A DNA stretch of 64,000 bases from Micromonospora costi (lineage in GTDB: Bacteria > Actinomycetota > Actinomycetes > Mycobacteriales > Micromonosporaceae), in the NCBI RefSeq assembly GCF_003626655.1, contig NZ_RBAN01000004.1, positions 496,001 through 560,000 on the forward strand, given 5' to 3'. Both the position numbers and the translations under genes were made by a program. Of the stretch, positions 50,998 through 60,135 are shown in pieces (the stretch's first letter is position 1; each line of letters begins with the position of its first letter). The notes under the pieces are model-generated. The model did not search any database. It saw nothing but the letters and a program-made list of their open reading frames with translations, and was not told where the DNA came from.

Positions 50998-51019
50998 GAC
51001 TTCAGGTCGACCTGAAGTC
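50998..51019. promoter_or_regulatory. MerR-type operator, perfect 22-bp palindrome
   Basis: Inverted arms GACTTCAGGTC (50998-51008) and GACCTGAAGTC. A TTGACT -35 overlaps its left edge at 50996-51001, with about 19 bp to the following ACCCTG, the long spacer MerR regulators activate. On the other strand TAGGAT near 50973-50978 may be the -10 of merR itself. Confidence 0.8.
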
Positions 51020-51033
51020 GCACCCTGGGGCGC

Positions 51034-51795
51034 ATGTCCGACACGCACACCGCCTACACCGACTCCGACCGGCTCATCCGGATGCTCGACGTCGCGGAAG
51101 CCCGGCCCGATGCCGCCACGCTACGCGCGCGCAGCTACGAGCTGCTGAGGCTGCGCCCCGGCGCGACCGTGATCGACGTCGGCTGCGGCGCCGGTCGCGC
51201 GGTCGCCGAACTCGCCGACCTCGGTGCGCACGCCGTCGGCGTGGATCTCGACCCGGCGATGCTGGCCGCCGCGCGCGGCCGGTTCCCGGGCATCGACGTA
51301 CGCGCCGCCGACGCCACCGACCTGCCGCTGGAGGACGGGCAGGCCCAGGGTTACCGGGCCGACAAGGTGTACCACGTGCTGCCCGACCCGCCCGCCGCCC
51401 TGGCCGAGGCCCGTCGGGTCCTCGCACCCGGCGGGCGCGTCGTGCTGGTCGGGCAGGACTGGGACGCCATGATCATCGACTCGGACCAGCCCGACCTGAC
51501 CCTCCGTATCGTGGGTGCCCGGGCCGCCACCCTCCCCCACCCCCGCATCGCCCGCGCCTACCGCAACCTGCTGCGCGACGGCGGCTTCCGCGACGTCGAG
51601 GTCGAGGTGCACACCGCGATGTTCACCGACGCCACGGTGCAGCCGCTGCTCGCCGGGCACGTCGACGCCGCCCGCCGGACCGGCGCCGTCAGCGACGAGC
51701 AGGCCGAGGCGTGGATCGGCGAGCAGAACCGCCGTGCCGCCACCGGCCGGCTGCTGGTCGCCGTCCCCCTGTTCCTGGCCGCCGGCACCCGCTGA
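51034..51795 (+). CDS. SAM-dependent methyltransferase
   Basis: 253 aa, class I fold. SAM motif ATVIDVGCGAGRAVAEL near 45; VGVDLDPAMLAAARGRF acidic-ribose motif; DLPLEDGQAQGY motif II. Later LAPGGRVVLVGQDWDAM, as in UbiE/menaquinone-type and small-molecule methyltransferases. ATG 51034 is 15 bp downstream of the MerR palindrome, so it is the regulator's probable target. Substrate unknown. Confidence 0.88.
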   Translation: MSDTHTAYTDSDRLIRMLDVAEARPDAATLRARSYELLRLRPGATVIDVGCGAGRAVAELADLGAHAVGVDLDPAMLAAARGRFPGIDVRAADATDLPLEDGQAQGYRADKVYHVLPDPPAALAEARRVLAPGGRVVLVGQDWDAMIIDSDQPDLTLRIVGARAATLPHPRIARAYRNLLRDGGFRDVEVEVHTAMFTDATVQPLLAGHVDAARRTGAVSDEQAEAWIGEQNRRAATGRLLVAVPLFLAAGTR

Positions 51796-51826
51796 CCTGA
51801 CACCGGGCGGCACCCCCGCGAGCCCG

Positions 51827-52555
51827 TCAGCGGCGGTCGTCGCCGAAGGCCGCCTGCGGATCGAGGAGGCGGCCTTCGGCGTACTGCTCGTCGAAGGCGG
51901 CCTGGCCGAGCGCCTCGACGGCCGCGGCGCGCACCCTGGCGAGGTCGGCCGCGTCGTCGGGGTCCGGCACCTGGCCGATCGACGCGAACGCCGCGTCCGC
52001 GACACCGATCATTCGGGCCGCCCGCGGGTGGTCGGCCTCGGCTGAGGCGAGCGCGGCGTCCGCCACGCAGACGTACGGCACGAAGTCCGTCCAGCCGTTG
52101 TGGAACACCCGCTCGCGGCTGTCGGCGAACAGTGTCCGGGCCACGTCGAGGTTGCCCAGGCCCAGCTCGCAGAACGCGAGGTTGTGGTACTCCGAGTTGA
52201 CCATCTTGGGCTGGTCGAGCGCCTCGTTGAGAGCGATGCTCTCCCGGTACAGGTCGCGGGCGCGCACGAAGTCGCCGGACATGCGCGCCACGCCGGCCAG
52301 CACGTGTCGCGGCCGTTCCTCGAGGCCGCGGTCCCCGGAGCGCAGCGCGATCTCCAGTGCCTCCCGGGCTCGGGCCGCGCCGCCCGACAGGTCACCGCGG
52401 CGGATCGCGACGCGGGCCAGGCTGTACCGGGCCTCCACCTCGCCCGCCGCGTCGCCGGCCGCCTGCGCCCGTACGATCTCGGCCTCGCTCATGCGCACCA
52501 CGGCGTCGGTCTCACCGCGCCGGAACGCCGCGCGTACGTCCTCGCTGAAGCTCAT
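51827..52555 (-). CDS. TPR-repeat protein
   Basis: 242 aa of helical repeats (ARYSLARVAIRRGDLSGGAARAREALEIA, GDFVRARDLYRESIALNEAL, EYHNLAFCELGLGNLDVARTLF), about four or five TPR-like units, with an acidic helix at the C-terminus. No enzymatic motif; likely a protein-binding scaffold. Cotranscription with the downstream genes is not obvious; it has a clean RBS GGAAAGGA upstream of ATG 52555. Confidence 0.75.
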   Translation of the reverse strand: MSFSEDVRAAFRRGETDAVVRMSEAEIVRAQAAGDAAGEVEARYSLARVAIRRGDLSGGAARAREALEIALRSGDRGLEERPRHVLAGVARMSGDFVRARDLYRESIALNEALDQPKMVNSEYHNLAFCELGLGNLDVARTLFADSRERVFHNGWTDFVPYVCVADAALASAEADHPRAARMIGVADAAFASIGQVPDPDDAADLARVRAAAVEALGQAAFDEQYAEGRLLDPQAAFGDDRR

Positions 52556-52606
52556 GGGGTCCTTTCCCGGGTGTGGTTGGTCGACGTGTCCCGTCCGCCT
52601 CGTGCG

Positions 52607-53368
52607 TCAGCGGGTCCGGAACACGGTCCAGGTCTCCACGAGACGGAAGCCCATCGACTCGTAGAGCGGCCGGCCCATGTCGCTGGAGTGCAGGTAGGCG
52701 GCGTCCGCGCCCGCCGCGACGCCGTCCCGCAGCACGGTTTCGGTGATCGCCCGGCCCAGGCCACGGCCCCGTGCGGTCGGGACGACGGCGATGTTGAACA
52801 CGCCGACCACGCCGCCGGTCCGCAACCCGAGCCCGGTGCCGGCGGGCTTCCCCGCCTCCTCGGCCAGGTAGCCGGTGATGGGGTCGGCGTCGAGCACGCC
52901 ACCGCCCATCAACGAGCCGAACGTGCCCTCGGGCGCCTCGAAGCCCCGGGTGAGCGTGTCGGTGTAGAGGTCGCTCTCGGTCGCGCCGACCTGTCGTACC
53001 GCCCCCCGCTGCGCCGTGGCCGCCCGGAGGGCGATGTCACCCGCGGCGCAGGCCAGCAACGGCAGATCACCGCGGTCGAGCAGCCCGTGCCGGGCCGCGA
53101 GTGCGGCCACCTCCTCGCCCGCCTCGCCGCGGACCATGATCGACCAGCGCGTGGCCTGCCTGCCGACCGCGGTCGCCATCTCGTCGAGCGACGCGAGATC
53201 CGGTTCCGCCGTGATGTCGTAGGCCACGTTCAGGGTGGCGATGTCGGTGTGGGTCACCGCCGCGCGGGCCGTGCCCTGCTCGGCGTACCAACCCTTCGGG
53301 GTCACCCCGCAGATCGTCTCGATGGCGTCGAAGTACGCCGCCGCTGCCCGGTCGGCGGTTGCGGTCAT
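52607..53368 (-). CDS. GNAT-family N-acetyltransferase
   Basis: 253 aa. The C-terminal half carries the acetyl-CoA loop VFNIAVVPTARGRGLGRAITETVL and the terminal YESMGFRLVETWTVF of GNAT folds. The N-terminal 120 residues (GWYAEQGTARAAVTHTDIATLN) form a second, degenerate GNAT-like lobe, as in two-domain members. Acceptor unknown. ATG 53368 with GGGGGA upstream. Confidence 0.85.
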   Translation of the reverse strand: MTATADRAAAAYFDAIETICGVTPKGWYAEQGTARAAVTHTDIATLNVAYDITAEPDLASLDEMATAVGRQATRWSIMVRGEAGEEVAALAARHGLLDRGDLPLLACAAGDIALRAATAQRGAVRQVGATESDLYTDTLTRGFEAPEGTFGSLMGGGVLDADPITGYLAEEAGKPAGTGLGLRTGGVVGVFNIAVVPTARGRGLGRAITETVLRDGVAAGADAAYLHSSDMGRPLYESMGFRLVETWTVFRTR

Positions 53369-53488
53369 GGTGGTCCCCCTGTGTTTCTCGTGCCCGCAGA
53401 AACCTAGCTCACCGCCGTGGGCCGGCGTTGGCGCCGCCTGCGTGGTCCCACCTGCGGACGGGGGCCGTCTGGAGAAGCGGCCGGGCTC

Positions 53489-53508
53489 AGTACATCATAC
53501 GATGTACT
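53489..53508. promoter_or_regulatory. ArsR/CmtR-type operator overlapping the promoter
   Basis: AGTACATC-ATAC-GATGTACT, an inverted repeat with 8-bp arms and 4-bp centre. TACTAT at 53505-53510 is a good -10 box placing transcription start near the GTG at 53517, so a bound repressor would block it directly. Confidence 0.75.
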
Positions 53509-53516
53509 ATGAGCGG

Positions 53517-53846
53517 GTGGAGACGTTGACGCACGGCCAGGTCCTCGCCCGCTTCGGCCACGCCCTGTCCGACCCGATCCGCGCGCGGTTGCTGCTGGCG
53601 CTCACGGAAGGCCCGGGCTACCCGGCCGACCTCGCCGACCTGCTCGGCACCACCCGGCAGAACCTGTCCAACCACCTCGCCTGCCTGCGCGGCTGCGGGC
53701 TGGTCGTCGCCACGCCGGAGGGCCGACGGACCCGCTACGAGCTCGCCGACGCCCGCCTCGCCCACACCCTCGGCGACCTGCTCGGTCTCGTCCTCGCCGT
53801 CGATCCGGCCGCCTGCCCGGACGCGGAGAGCAAGGGCTGCTGCTGA
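53517..53846 (+). CDS. CmtR-like ArsR/SmtB metal sensor
   Basis: 109 aa repressor of a metal-efflux gene. Winged HTH TTRQNLSNHLACLRGCGLV; Cys56 and Cys60 in LACLRGC and Cys100 in the C-tail (DPAACPD) match the Cys57/Cys61/Cys102 Cd/Pb site of M. tuberculosis CmtR. The tail ends GCC, adding possible thiol ligands. GTG 53517 is preferred over ATG 53502 because that ATG sits inside the operator and the protein length then fits CmtR. The stop overlaps the CDF start by 1 bp. Confidence 0.88.
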   Translation: METLTHGQVLARFGHALSDPIRARLLLALTEGPGYPADLADLLGTTRQNLSNHLACLRGCGLVVATPEGRRTRYELADARLAHTLGDLLGLVLAVDPAACPDAESKGCC

Positions 53847-54595
53847 TGGCCTCACCGGCGGGCCAGCTACCGCTGCTCGGCCCGAACCCGGCCCGCCGGG
53901 CGGTGCTCGCCCGCCGGATCCGGCTGTTCGTCGTCGCCACCATCACCTACAACGTGATCGAAGCCGTGGTCGCGATCACCGCCGGTACCCACGCCTCCTC
54001 CACGGCACTGGTCGGGTTCGGCCTCGACTCGGTCATCGAGGTGTCCTCGGCCGCCGCGGTGGCCTGGCAGTTCGCCGGCCCCGACCCCGAGGCGCGCGAG
54101 AAGGTCGCGCTCCGGGTCATCGCGGTGTCGTTCTTCGCCCTGGCCGCCTACGTCACCGTCGAGTCCGTAGGGGCGCTCGTCGGTGGCGCCGAGGCGGAAC
54201 ACTCCGGCATCGGCATCGCGCTCGCGGCACTGTCACTGCTGATCATGCCTGTGCTGTCCGCCGCGCAACGGCGGGCCGGCCGGGAGCTGGGCTCACGCTC
54301 GGCGGTGGCGGACTCCAAACAGACCCTGCTGTGCACGTACCTCTCGGCGGTGCTGCTCGTCGGTCTCGGCCTCAACAGCCTGTTCGGCTAGGCGTGGGCC
54401 GATCCCCTCGCGGCGCTCGTCATCGCCGCGGTGGCCGTCAAGGAGGGTCGCGAGGCGTGGCGAGGCGACGCCTGCTGCGCCCCGGCGCTCACCGGGGTCA
54501 CCGCCGGCAACTCCGGTAGCGCCGGCAGCGCCATCGCCGGGAGCGACTCGTGCGGTTGCCAGCCGGGCTGTTCCTGCTGCGCCGCACCACGCTGA
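53846..54595 (+). pseudogene. CDF-type cation efflux protein interrupted by an in-frame amber codon
   Basis: Reading starts at ATG 53846 and is interrupted by TAG at 54389-54391, giving 181 aa with about five helices (including ALVGFGLDSVIE in TM2 and ADSKQTLLCTY before TM5). The same frame then continues 68 codons to TGA at 54593, beginning AWADPLAALVIAAVAVKEG, which is the expected TM6 and Trp-rich junction, then a Cys-rich tail (DACCAPALTG, CGCQPGCSCCAAP). Homologues have Trp where TAG stands (TGG to TAG). So this is a single-base nonsense lesion, a sequencing error, or readthrough. Paired with the CmtR-like sensor, so substrate is likely Cd/Pb/Zn. Confidence 0.85.
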
Positions 54596-54634
54596 CCCGG
54601 TGTCGCGTCGCGGCTGACCCGGTGTCGCGTCGCG
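54591..54634. repeat. Tandem 22-bp direct repeat, two copies
   Basis: Identical adjacent units at 54591-54612 and 54613-54634; the first includes the TGA that ends the CDF extension. Slippage product; lies between convergent genes. Confidence 0.9.
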
Positions 54635-54640
54635 GCGTCG

Positions 54641-55210
54641 TCAGGCCGCCGGTACGCCGTATTCGCGCTCGGTGAACAGGTCCACGTCACGCGGTCCCAG
54701 CTTGGCGATGCGGCGGGCGTGCAGGGCGAGCTGCCCCCGCGCCTCCGCCAGGCGGCGGCTCGCGACGAGCATCTCGTCGGCGGCGTCGAACGCCTCGGCG
54801 CCGCTGGACCTCATGGCGGCGTCCATCACCCCGTTGTACGCGGTCATGAGCCCGTTCGCCAGGGCGATGCCGTCCTGGTCGCCGCTGGTCCAGATCTGCG
54901 ACCAGGCAGTCTCCACCGTGGTCAGGTCCCGGGCCAGCCAGTCGTGCAGCACCATGGGATCCAGCGGCTTGTGCCCGCCGAGCAGGTCGTCGCTCACCTC
55001 GCGCAGGCCGGAGCGCCAGTAGCGGGCCTGCCGCAGCGCCTCGGCCTTGTGCGCGAGGCGAAGGGCACCGGAGAGCATGAGGATGTACGCCTGCTGGAGG
55101 CTGGCCCGTTTCCGCTGCCGTCGCCTCAGCCGGCTCTGCAGCATGACCACGAACAGCGATGCGACGGCGGTGATCGCGGAGCCGAGCAGAGCGGCGACGG
55201 TCGAACTCAC
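54641..55210 (-). CDS. Single-helix membrane protein, unknown function
   Basis: 189 aa. N-terminal helix about 5-24 (VAALLGSAITAVASLFVVML) then a basic stop-transfer (RLRRRQRKR), then a helical cytoplasmic domain (residues 35-185) with no recognised motif (AGALRLAHKAEALRQARYW, ARRIAKLGPRD). ATG 55210. It resembles small anchored actinobacterial proteins of no known role. Confidence 0.65.
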   Translation of the reverse strand: MSSTVAALLGSAITAVASLFVVMLQSRLRRRQRKRASLQQAYILMLSGALRLAHKAEALRQARYWRSGLREVSDDLLGGHKPLDPMVLHDWLARDLTTVETAWSQIWTSGDQDGIALANGLMTAYNGVMDAAMRSSGAEAFDAADEMLVASRRLAEARGQLALHARRIAKLGPRDVDLFTEREYGVPAA

Positions 55211-55274
55211 GCCGACATGATGCCTGCCGATGGTTCACGCCGCCGCGAGGGGTGCGGTGGATCGGCGTCGGCAG

Positions 55275-56021
55275 TCAGCCGGCCGGCGGGGTGTCGCCGC
55301 CGCGGCTGATGCGCAGGGTCAGGACGTCGGTGCGTACCGTGATGTGGCCGTGGAACAGTGGCGCGCCGTTCGCGCCGTAGCCGATCTGCGTCGCCGTGAC
55401 GAGCGGATGCCCGACCGCCACCCCGAGCCGGGCGTTCGCCTCCTCGTCGGCGAGCACCGCGGCGAGTTCGATCTCGGCCCGCCGTACCGGCATGCCGGTG
55501 GCGCTGGCCAGGAACTCGAACATGTCGAGGTCGATGCTGACCAGCCCGGACGGGTCGAGTTCCCGGCCGTCGAAGCGCAGCGGGAGGTGGTCCCGGATCC
55601 AGGCGGCCGCGACCCCGTCCACGGCGAAGAGGCGGTCGACGCGCCACACCGGTGAGTCCGGCTCCAGCCCCAGGACCGCCGCGCAGTCAGCCGGGCATTT
55701 CGCCCGGCTGACCGCGGCGTCCTGAAGGGTGGGGCGGTGGCCCGAGGCGGTGATCCGGTCCCGCAGCGCCGTGACGTCGCCGATCGACACCGGCACCCGC
55801 TCGACGCCGTCGTGTACGAAGGTGCCGATGCCCCAGGTGCGGGTCACCACTCCCTCGCTGGCCAGTTGACCCAGCACCTCACGCACCGTGGCCCGGCTCA
55901 CCTTCAGCCGCTCGGCCAGGTCCCGCTCGTTGGGCAGCTTGTCGCCCGATCGGAACTCACTACCGATAAGCTCCTGAAGCCGACCGCGTGCGGTCTGCAG
56001 CGCAGTCTCGCGCCGAGCCAT
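55275..56021 (-). CDS. GntR-family (HutC/UTRA) transcriptional regulator
   Basis: 248 aa. GntR winged HTH about 8-70 (LPNERDLAERLKVSRATVREVLGQLASEGVVTRTWGIGTFV), linker, then a UTRA ligand domain with LGLEPDSPVWRVDRLFAVDGVAAAWIRDHLP. ATG 56021 is preferred, as AGGTGGG precedes it; ATG 56036 is an alternative with a ribosome site too close. Located at the 3' end of the peptide-import/peptidase operon; an autoregulator of that operon is the natural guess. Confidence 0.9.
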   Translation of the reverse strand: MARRETALQTARGRLQELIGSEFRSGDKLPNERDLAERLKVSRATVREVLGQLASEGVVTRTWGIGTFVHDGVERVPVSIGDVTALRDRITASGHRPTLQDAAVSRAKCPADCAAVLGLEPDSPVWRVDRLFAVDGVAAAWIRDHLPLRFDGRELDPSGLVSIDLDMFEFLASATGMPVRRAEIELAAVLADEEANARLGVAVGHPLVTATQIGYGANGAPLFHGHITVRTDVLTLRISRGGDTPPAG

Positions 56022-56083
56022 CCAGTCCCACCTCATCGCTCCTGCCGCCGCCGTTGGCGGCGTACGGAGTGTAGTTTGTCGGT

Positions 56084-56110
56084 CCCCAACCGGTGAATCG
56101 TCCGGTGGGG
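56084..56110. terminator. Hairpin between M19 dipeptidase and GntR genes
   Basis: CCCCAACCGG...CCGGTGGGG forms a stem with one bulged A and an 8-nt loop, just after the dipeptidase stop. A second small hairpin lies at 56047-56061. They may separate the GntR transcript from the operon. Confidence 0.5.
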
Positions 56111-56112
56111 CG

Positions 56113-57315
56113 CTACCACACCTGCTCGAGCACCCGCAGCGTGTTGCCGCCGATGACCTTGGCGATCTCGTCGTCCGAGTAGCCGTGCGTGACGAGCCAG
56201 CCGACGATGTTGCCGAACGCCTCGCCCGGGTTCTCCACCCCGGACACGTACTCCACGCGCGGGTGCTCGGGTCGCTCGTCGGAATCGTGGGCGTAGTTGC
56301 CCGCGTAGGTGTTGTGCACTCCGACGTGGTCGCCGAACATCGTGTCCGGGCCGAACGTGACGTGGTCGATGCCGACCAGGTCCACGCAGTACGTGAAGTG
56401 GTCCATCACCGACTCGATCGAGTGCTCCGGGTGCTCGGCCGAGAGCGTGGTGTGCGGGGCCGCCTCGATCCCGATCACGCCACCGCGCTCGGCGCAGGCC
56501 CGGATCACCTCGTCCGGCTTCATCCGGGACGTCTTCCACACCGACCGGGCGCCGGCGTGGGTGATGAACACCGGAACCCGACTGGCCTCGATCACATCCA
56601 GCGAGGTCTGGTCGCCGGAGTGCGAGATGTCGATGGCGATGCCCAGCTTGTTCATCCGGTCCACCGCACGCCGACCGAAGTGCGTCAGCCCCCCGTCGGT
56701 GCGCTCGGAGAGGCCACCACCGAGCATGTTGGCCTGGCTGTAGGCGATGCCGAGCTGGCGTACGCCGAAGCCGTAGAGGATGTCGATGCGGTCCAGTTCG
56801 TTCTCGATCGGGGTGGAGCACTCCAGCCCCGCGACGAGCGCGAGCCGGCCATCCCGCTTCGCGGCGCGGATGTCCTCCACTGATGTGGCGAGGAAGATGT
56901 GGTCCTGCTTGTAGAGGTCACTCATCCGCATGCCGAGGGCGTAGATGAGGTCGTTCCACTTCCAGCCGTTCTCGCTGGTCACGCAGGACGCGCCGGCCAT
57001 GAAGTTGTCGAAGACCGCGGTCAGGCCGGAACGCGCGAGGCCCTCGTACCCCGTGCGCTGGCGGGCGGTGCGGTTGTAGGCGCGCAGCTCGCGGACGTCC
57101 TCGGGCAGGATCACCGGGTGCTCGTGCAGGGAGATCGCGACGTGCTCGGCGAGCAGCCGGGTCACCCGCTCCCGCTGGGCGTCGGTCAGGCCGAGGTCGT
57201 GCTCGGGCACCCGGCCGACCTCCTGCGCCAGCGCGAACACCCGGTAGTCGAGGTGCGGTTCCAGGTACGAGTACGACCTGTGCCCCTGGTACCGGGGGGC
57301 GGGTTCTTGCAGCAA
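56113..57315 (-). CDS. Peptidase M19 (membrane/renal dipeptidase family)
   Basis: 400-aa zinc dipeptidase family. The second-shell and metal motifs visible are GLECSTPIENELDRIDILY (bridging Glu), IAIDISHSGDQTSLDVIE (His), VFITHAGARSVW (His), and GIDHVTFGPDTMFG (Asp). The usual N-terminal HxD metal motif (GHNDLP) is not standard: the likely counterpart is SLHEHPVIL. No signal peptide, so cytoplasmic. TTG 57315 start with AAGGAGAAGG. Acts on imported dipeptides (L- or D-containing) in this operon. Confidence 0.87.
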   Translation of the reverse strand: MLQEPAPRYQGHRSYSYLEPHLDYRVFALAQEVGRVPEHDLGLTDAQRERVTRLLAEHVAISLHEHPVILPEDVRELRAYNRTARQRTGYEGLARSGLTAVFDNFMAGASCVTSENGWKWNDLIYALGMRMSDLYKQDHIFLATSVEDIRAAKRDGRLALVAGLECSTPIENELDRIDILYGFGVRQLGIAYSQANMLGGGLSERTDGGLTHFGRRAVDRMNKLGIAIDISHSGDQTSLDVIEASRVPVFITHAGARSVWKTSRMKPDEVIRACAERGGVIGIEAAPHTTLSAEHPEHSIESVMDHFTYCVDLVGIDHVTFGPDTMFGDHVGVHNTYAGNYAHDSDERPEHPRVEYVSGVENPGEAFGNIVGWLVTHGYSDDEIAKVIGGNTLRVLEQVW

Positions 57316-57348
57316 GACACCTTCTCCTTCGAAAACGGTTGCTGGTCG

Positions 57349-58321
<973 letters not shown>

Positions 58322-58335
<14 letters not shown>

Positions 58336-59302
58336 CGAGCACCTCCTCGTAGTGGTGGCAGGCGCTCTCCCGGCCGGCGGGCAGCGCCGCCAGCGGCGGC
58401 AGGGTCACCCGGCACTCGTCGGTGGCCCGGGGGCAGCGCAGGTGGAACGGGCAGCCGGTGGGGAGCTGGGCCGGGTTGGGTGGGGCGCCTGGGATGGCGT
58501 AGAGGACGTCGTCGCGCCGGTCCACGCGTGGCATCGAGGCGAGCAGTCCCTCGGTGTACGGGTGCGCCGGGCCGTCGAAGATCTGCCCGACCGTGCCGCG
58601 CTCGACGATCCGGCCGGCGTACATCACCGCGACGTCGTCGGCGACCTCGGCCACCACCCCGAGGTCGTGGGTGATCAGCATCAGGCCCATGCCGCTGTCC
58701 CGCTGGATCTCCGCGAGCAGCTCCATCACCTGGGCCTGCACGGTCACGTCCAGAGCCGTGGTGGGCTCGTCGGCGATGAGCAGGTCCGGTTCCAGGGAGA
58801 TGGCCAGCGCGATCATGATGCGTTGCCGCATGCCGCCGGAGAACTGGTGCGGGTAGTCGCGGATCCGGTCCTTGGCGGCCGGGATCCGCACCCGGTCGAC
58901 GAGCTCGACGGCCCGCCGCCGGGCGTCGGCCTTGGACATTCCGCGGCGGACCCGCAGCACCTCCATGATCTGGTGCCCGACGGTGTAGACCGGGTTGAGC
59001 GCGGCCATGGCGTCCTGGAAGACCATGGCGATCTCCTCGCCGCTGATCCGGTCACGCTGCTTGCGGGGCAGGGTGAGCAGTTCCCGGCCGCGCAGCCGCA
59101 CCGCGCCGTCGATCCGCGCCGGCGGCGCGTCGAGGATGCCCATCACGGCCTGCGCGGTGACGCTCTTGCCGGAGCCGGACTCACCGAGGATCGCCAGGGT
59201 GCGTCCGGCCTCGACCTCGAGCGACACGCCGTTGACCGCGTTGACCGGGCCGGTCGGGCCGGGGAAGGCCACCCGCAGGTCGGCGATCTCCAACAGGGTC
59301 AT
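58322..59302 (-). CDS. Peptide ABC transporter ATPase, OppD/DppD type
   Basis: 326 aa. Walker A GESGSGKSVTA near 40, Q-loop VFQDAMAALNPV, signature FSGGMRQRIMIALAI near 157, Walker B LLIADEPTTALD near 178. C-terminal Cys cluster GCPFHLRCPRATDEC near 300. ATG 59302; starts in a 4-bp overlap with the alpha/beta-hydrolase stop. Longer upstream readings in this frame run through the hydrolase gene and are shadows. Confidence 0.94.
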
Positions 59303-60135
59303 CGCAGCACTCCGGCCTCGGCGAGGAAGTCGCGCACCACCTGCTGGAACAGCTCCGGCTCCTCCAGCTGCGGCGAGTGCCCGGACTTCTCGAAGACCAC
59401 CAGCCGGCTGTCCGGGACGAGGTCCGCGATGACCTGCGAGGCGGCCACCGGCGTACGCCAGTCGTGCCGGCCCACGGTGACCAGGGTCGGGCAGGTGATC
59501 GACGGCAGCTTCGGCTTGAGGTCGTAGCGGGGCATGTTCTGCCCGAAGGCCGCGTTGTGGGTGCGGTAGTGGAACCGGGTGGCGGCCAGCTTCGCCTCGT
59601 CCTTGGCCGGGTCGTGCTGGTGGTCGTAGAGCGGCAGGATGGCCCGCCAGTACTCCCGCAGCTGCTGGTTGCTCTCGAAGCGGCCGGTGCCGATGCGCTC
59701 GATGACCCACTCCGGGATCACCGTGCGGTCGGTGCTGCGGGCCCGGTCGACCGCGAGGTGGTCGTGAGCGGTGTCGGCCGCGGTGTCGCGCAGCACGAGC
59801 GCGGAGACGCGGTCGGGGTGCGCGACGGCGTACTCCATGGCGATGAACCCGCCGTACGAGCCGCCGGCCATGACGATCTTCTCGTACCCGAAGTGCTCCC
59901 GGATGGCGTCGACGTCGGCCACCCACTGCTCGTGGGTGAACGGCTCGTCGTCGCTGGACTCACCGGACCCACGGGCGTCGAAGACGATGACGCGCAGCCG
60001 GTCGGCGAACGGGCCGAACGAGCGCTTCGGCTCATTGCGGGAGCCCAGGCCGGGCGCGCCGTGATGCACGATCATCGCCGGTGCGTCGGTCGGGCCGAAG
60101 GCCTCGACGACGAGTTCTGCCCCGTTGATTTTCAT
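59299..60135 (-). CDS. Alpha/beta hydrolase, proline-iminopeptidase-like
   Basis: 278 aa. Oxyanion VHHGAPGLG, FDARGSGESS, nucleophile elbow AGGSYGGFIAM with Ser93, TVGRHDWRTP (Asp) and KSGHSPQLEEP (His). GGSYGG and the -RGSG-S motif resemble prolyl aminopeptidases (family S33). No signal peptide. Between the M24 gene (4-bp overlap) and OppD gene (4-bp overlap), so cotranslated with the importer. Likely releases amino acids from imported peptides; N-terminal Pro specificity is a suggestion only. Confidence 0.88.
   Translation of the reverse strand: MKINGAELVVEAFGPTDAPAMIVHHGAPGLGSRNEPKRSFGPFADRLRVIVFDARGSGESSDDEPFTHEQWVADVDAIREHFGYEKIVMAGGSYGGFIAMEYAVAHPDRVSALVLRDTAADTAHDHLAVDRARSTDRTVIPEWVIERIGTGRFESNQQLREYWRAILPLYDHQHDPAKDEAKLAATRFHYRTHNAAFGQNMPRYDLKPKLPSITCPTLVTVGRHDWRTPVAASQVIADLVPDSRLVVFEKSGHSPQLEEPELFQQVVRDFLAEAGVLR

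Noticed and set aside
54389..54391. TAG as a programmed pyrrolysine or readthrough codon
   Set aside because: No pyl genes or context; a Trp-to-amber substitution or sequencing error is simpler.
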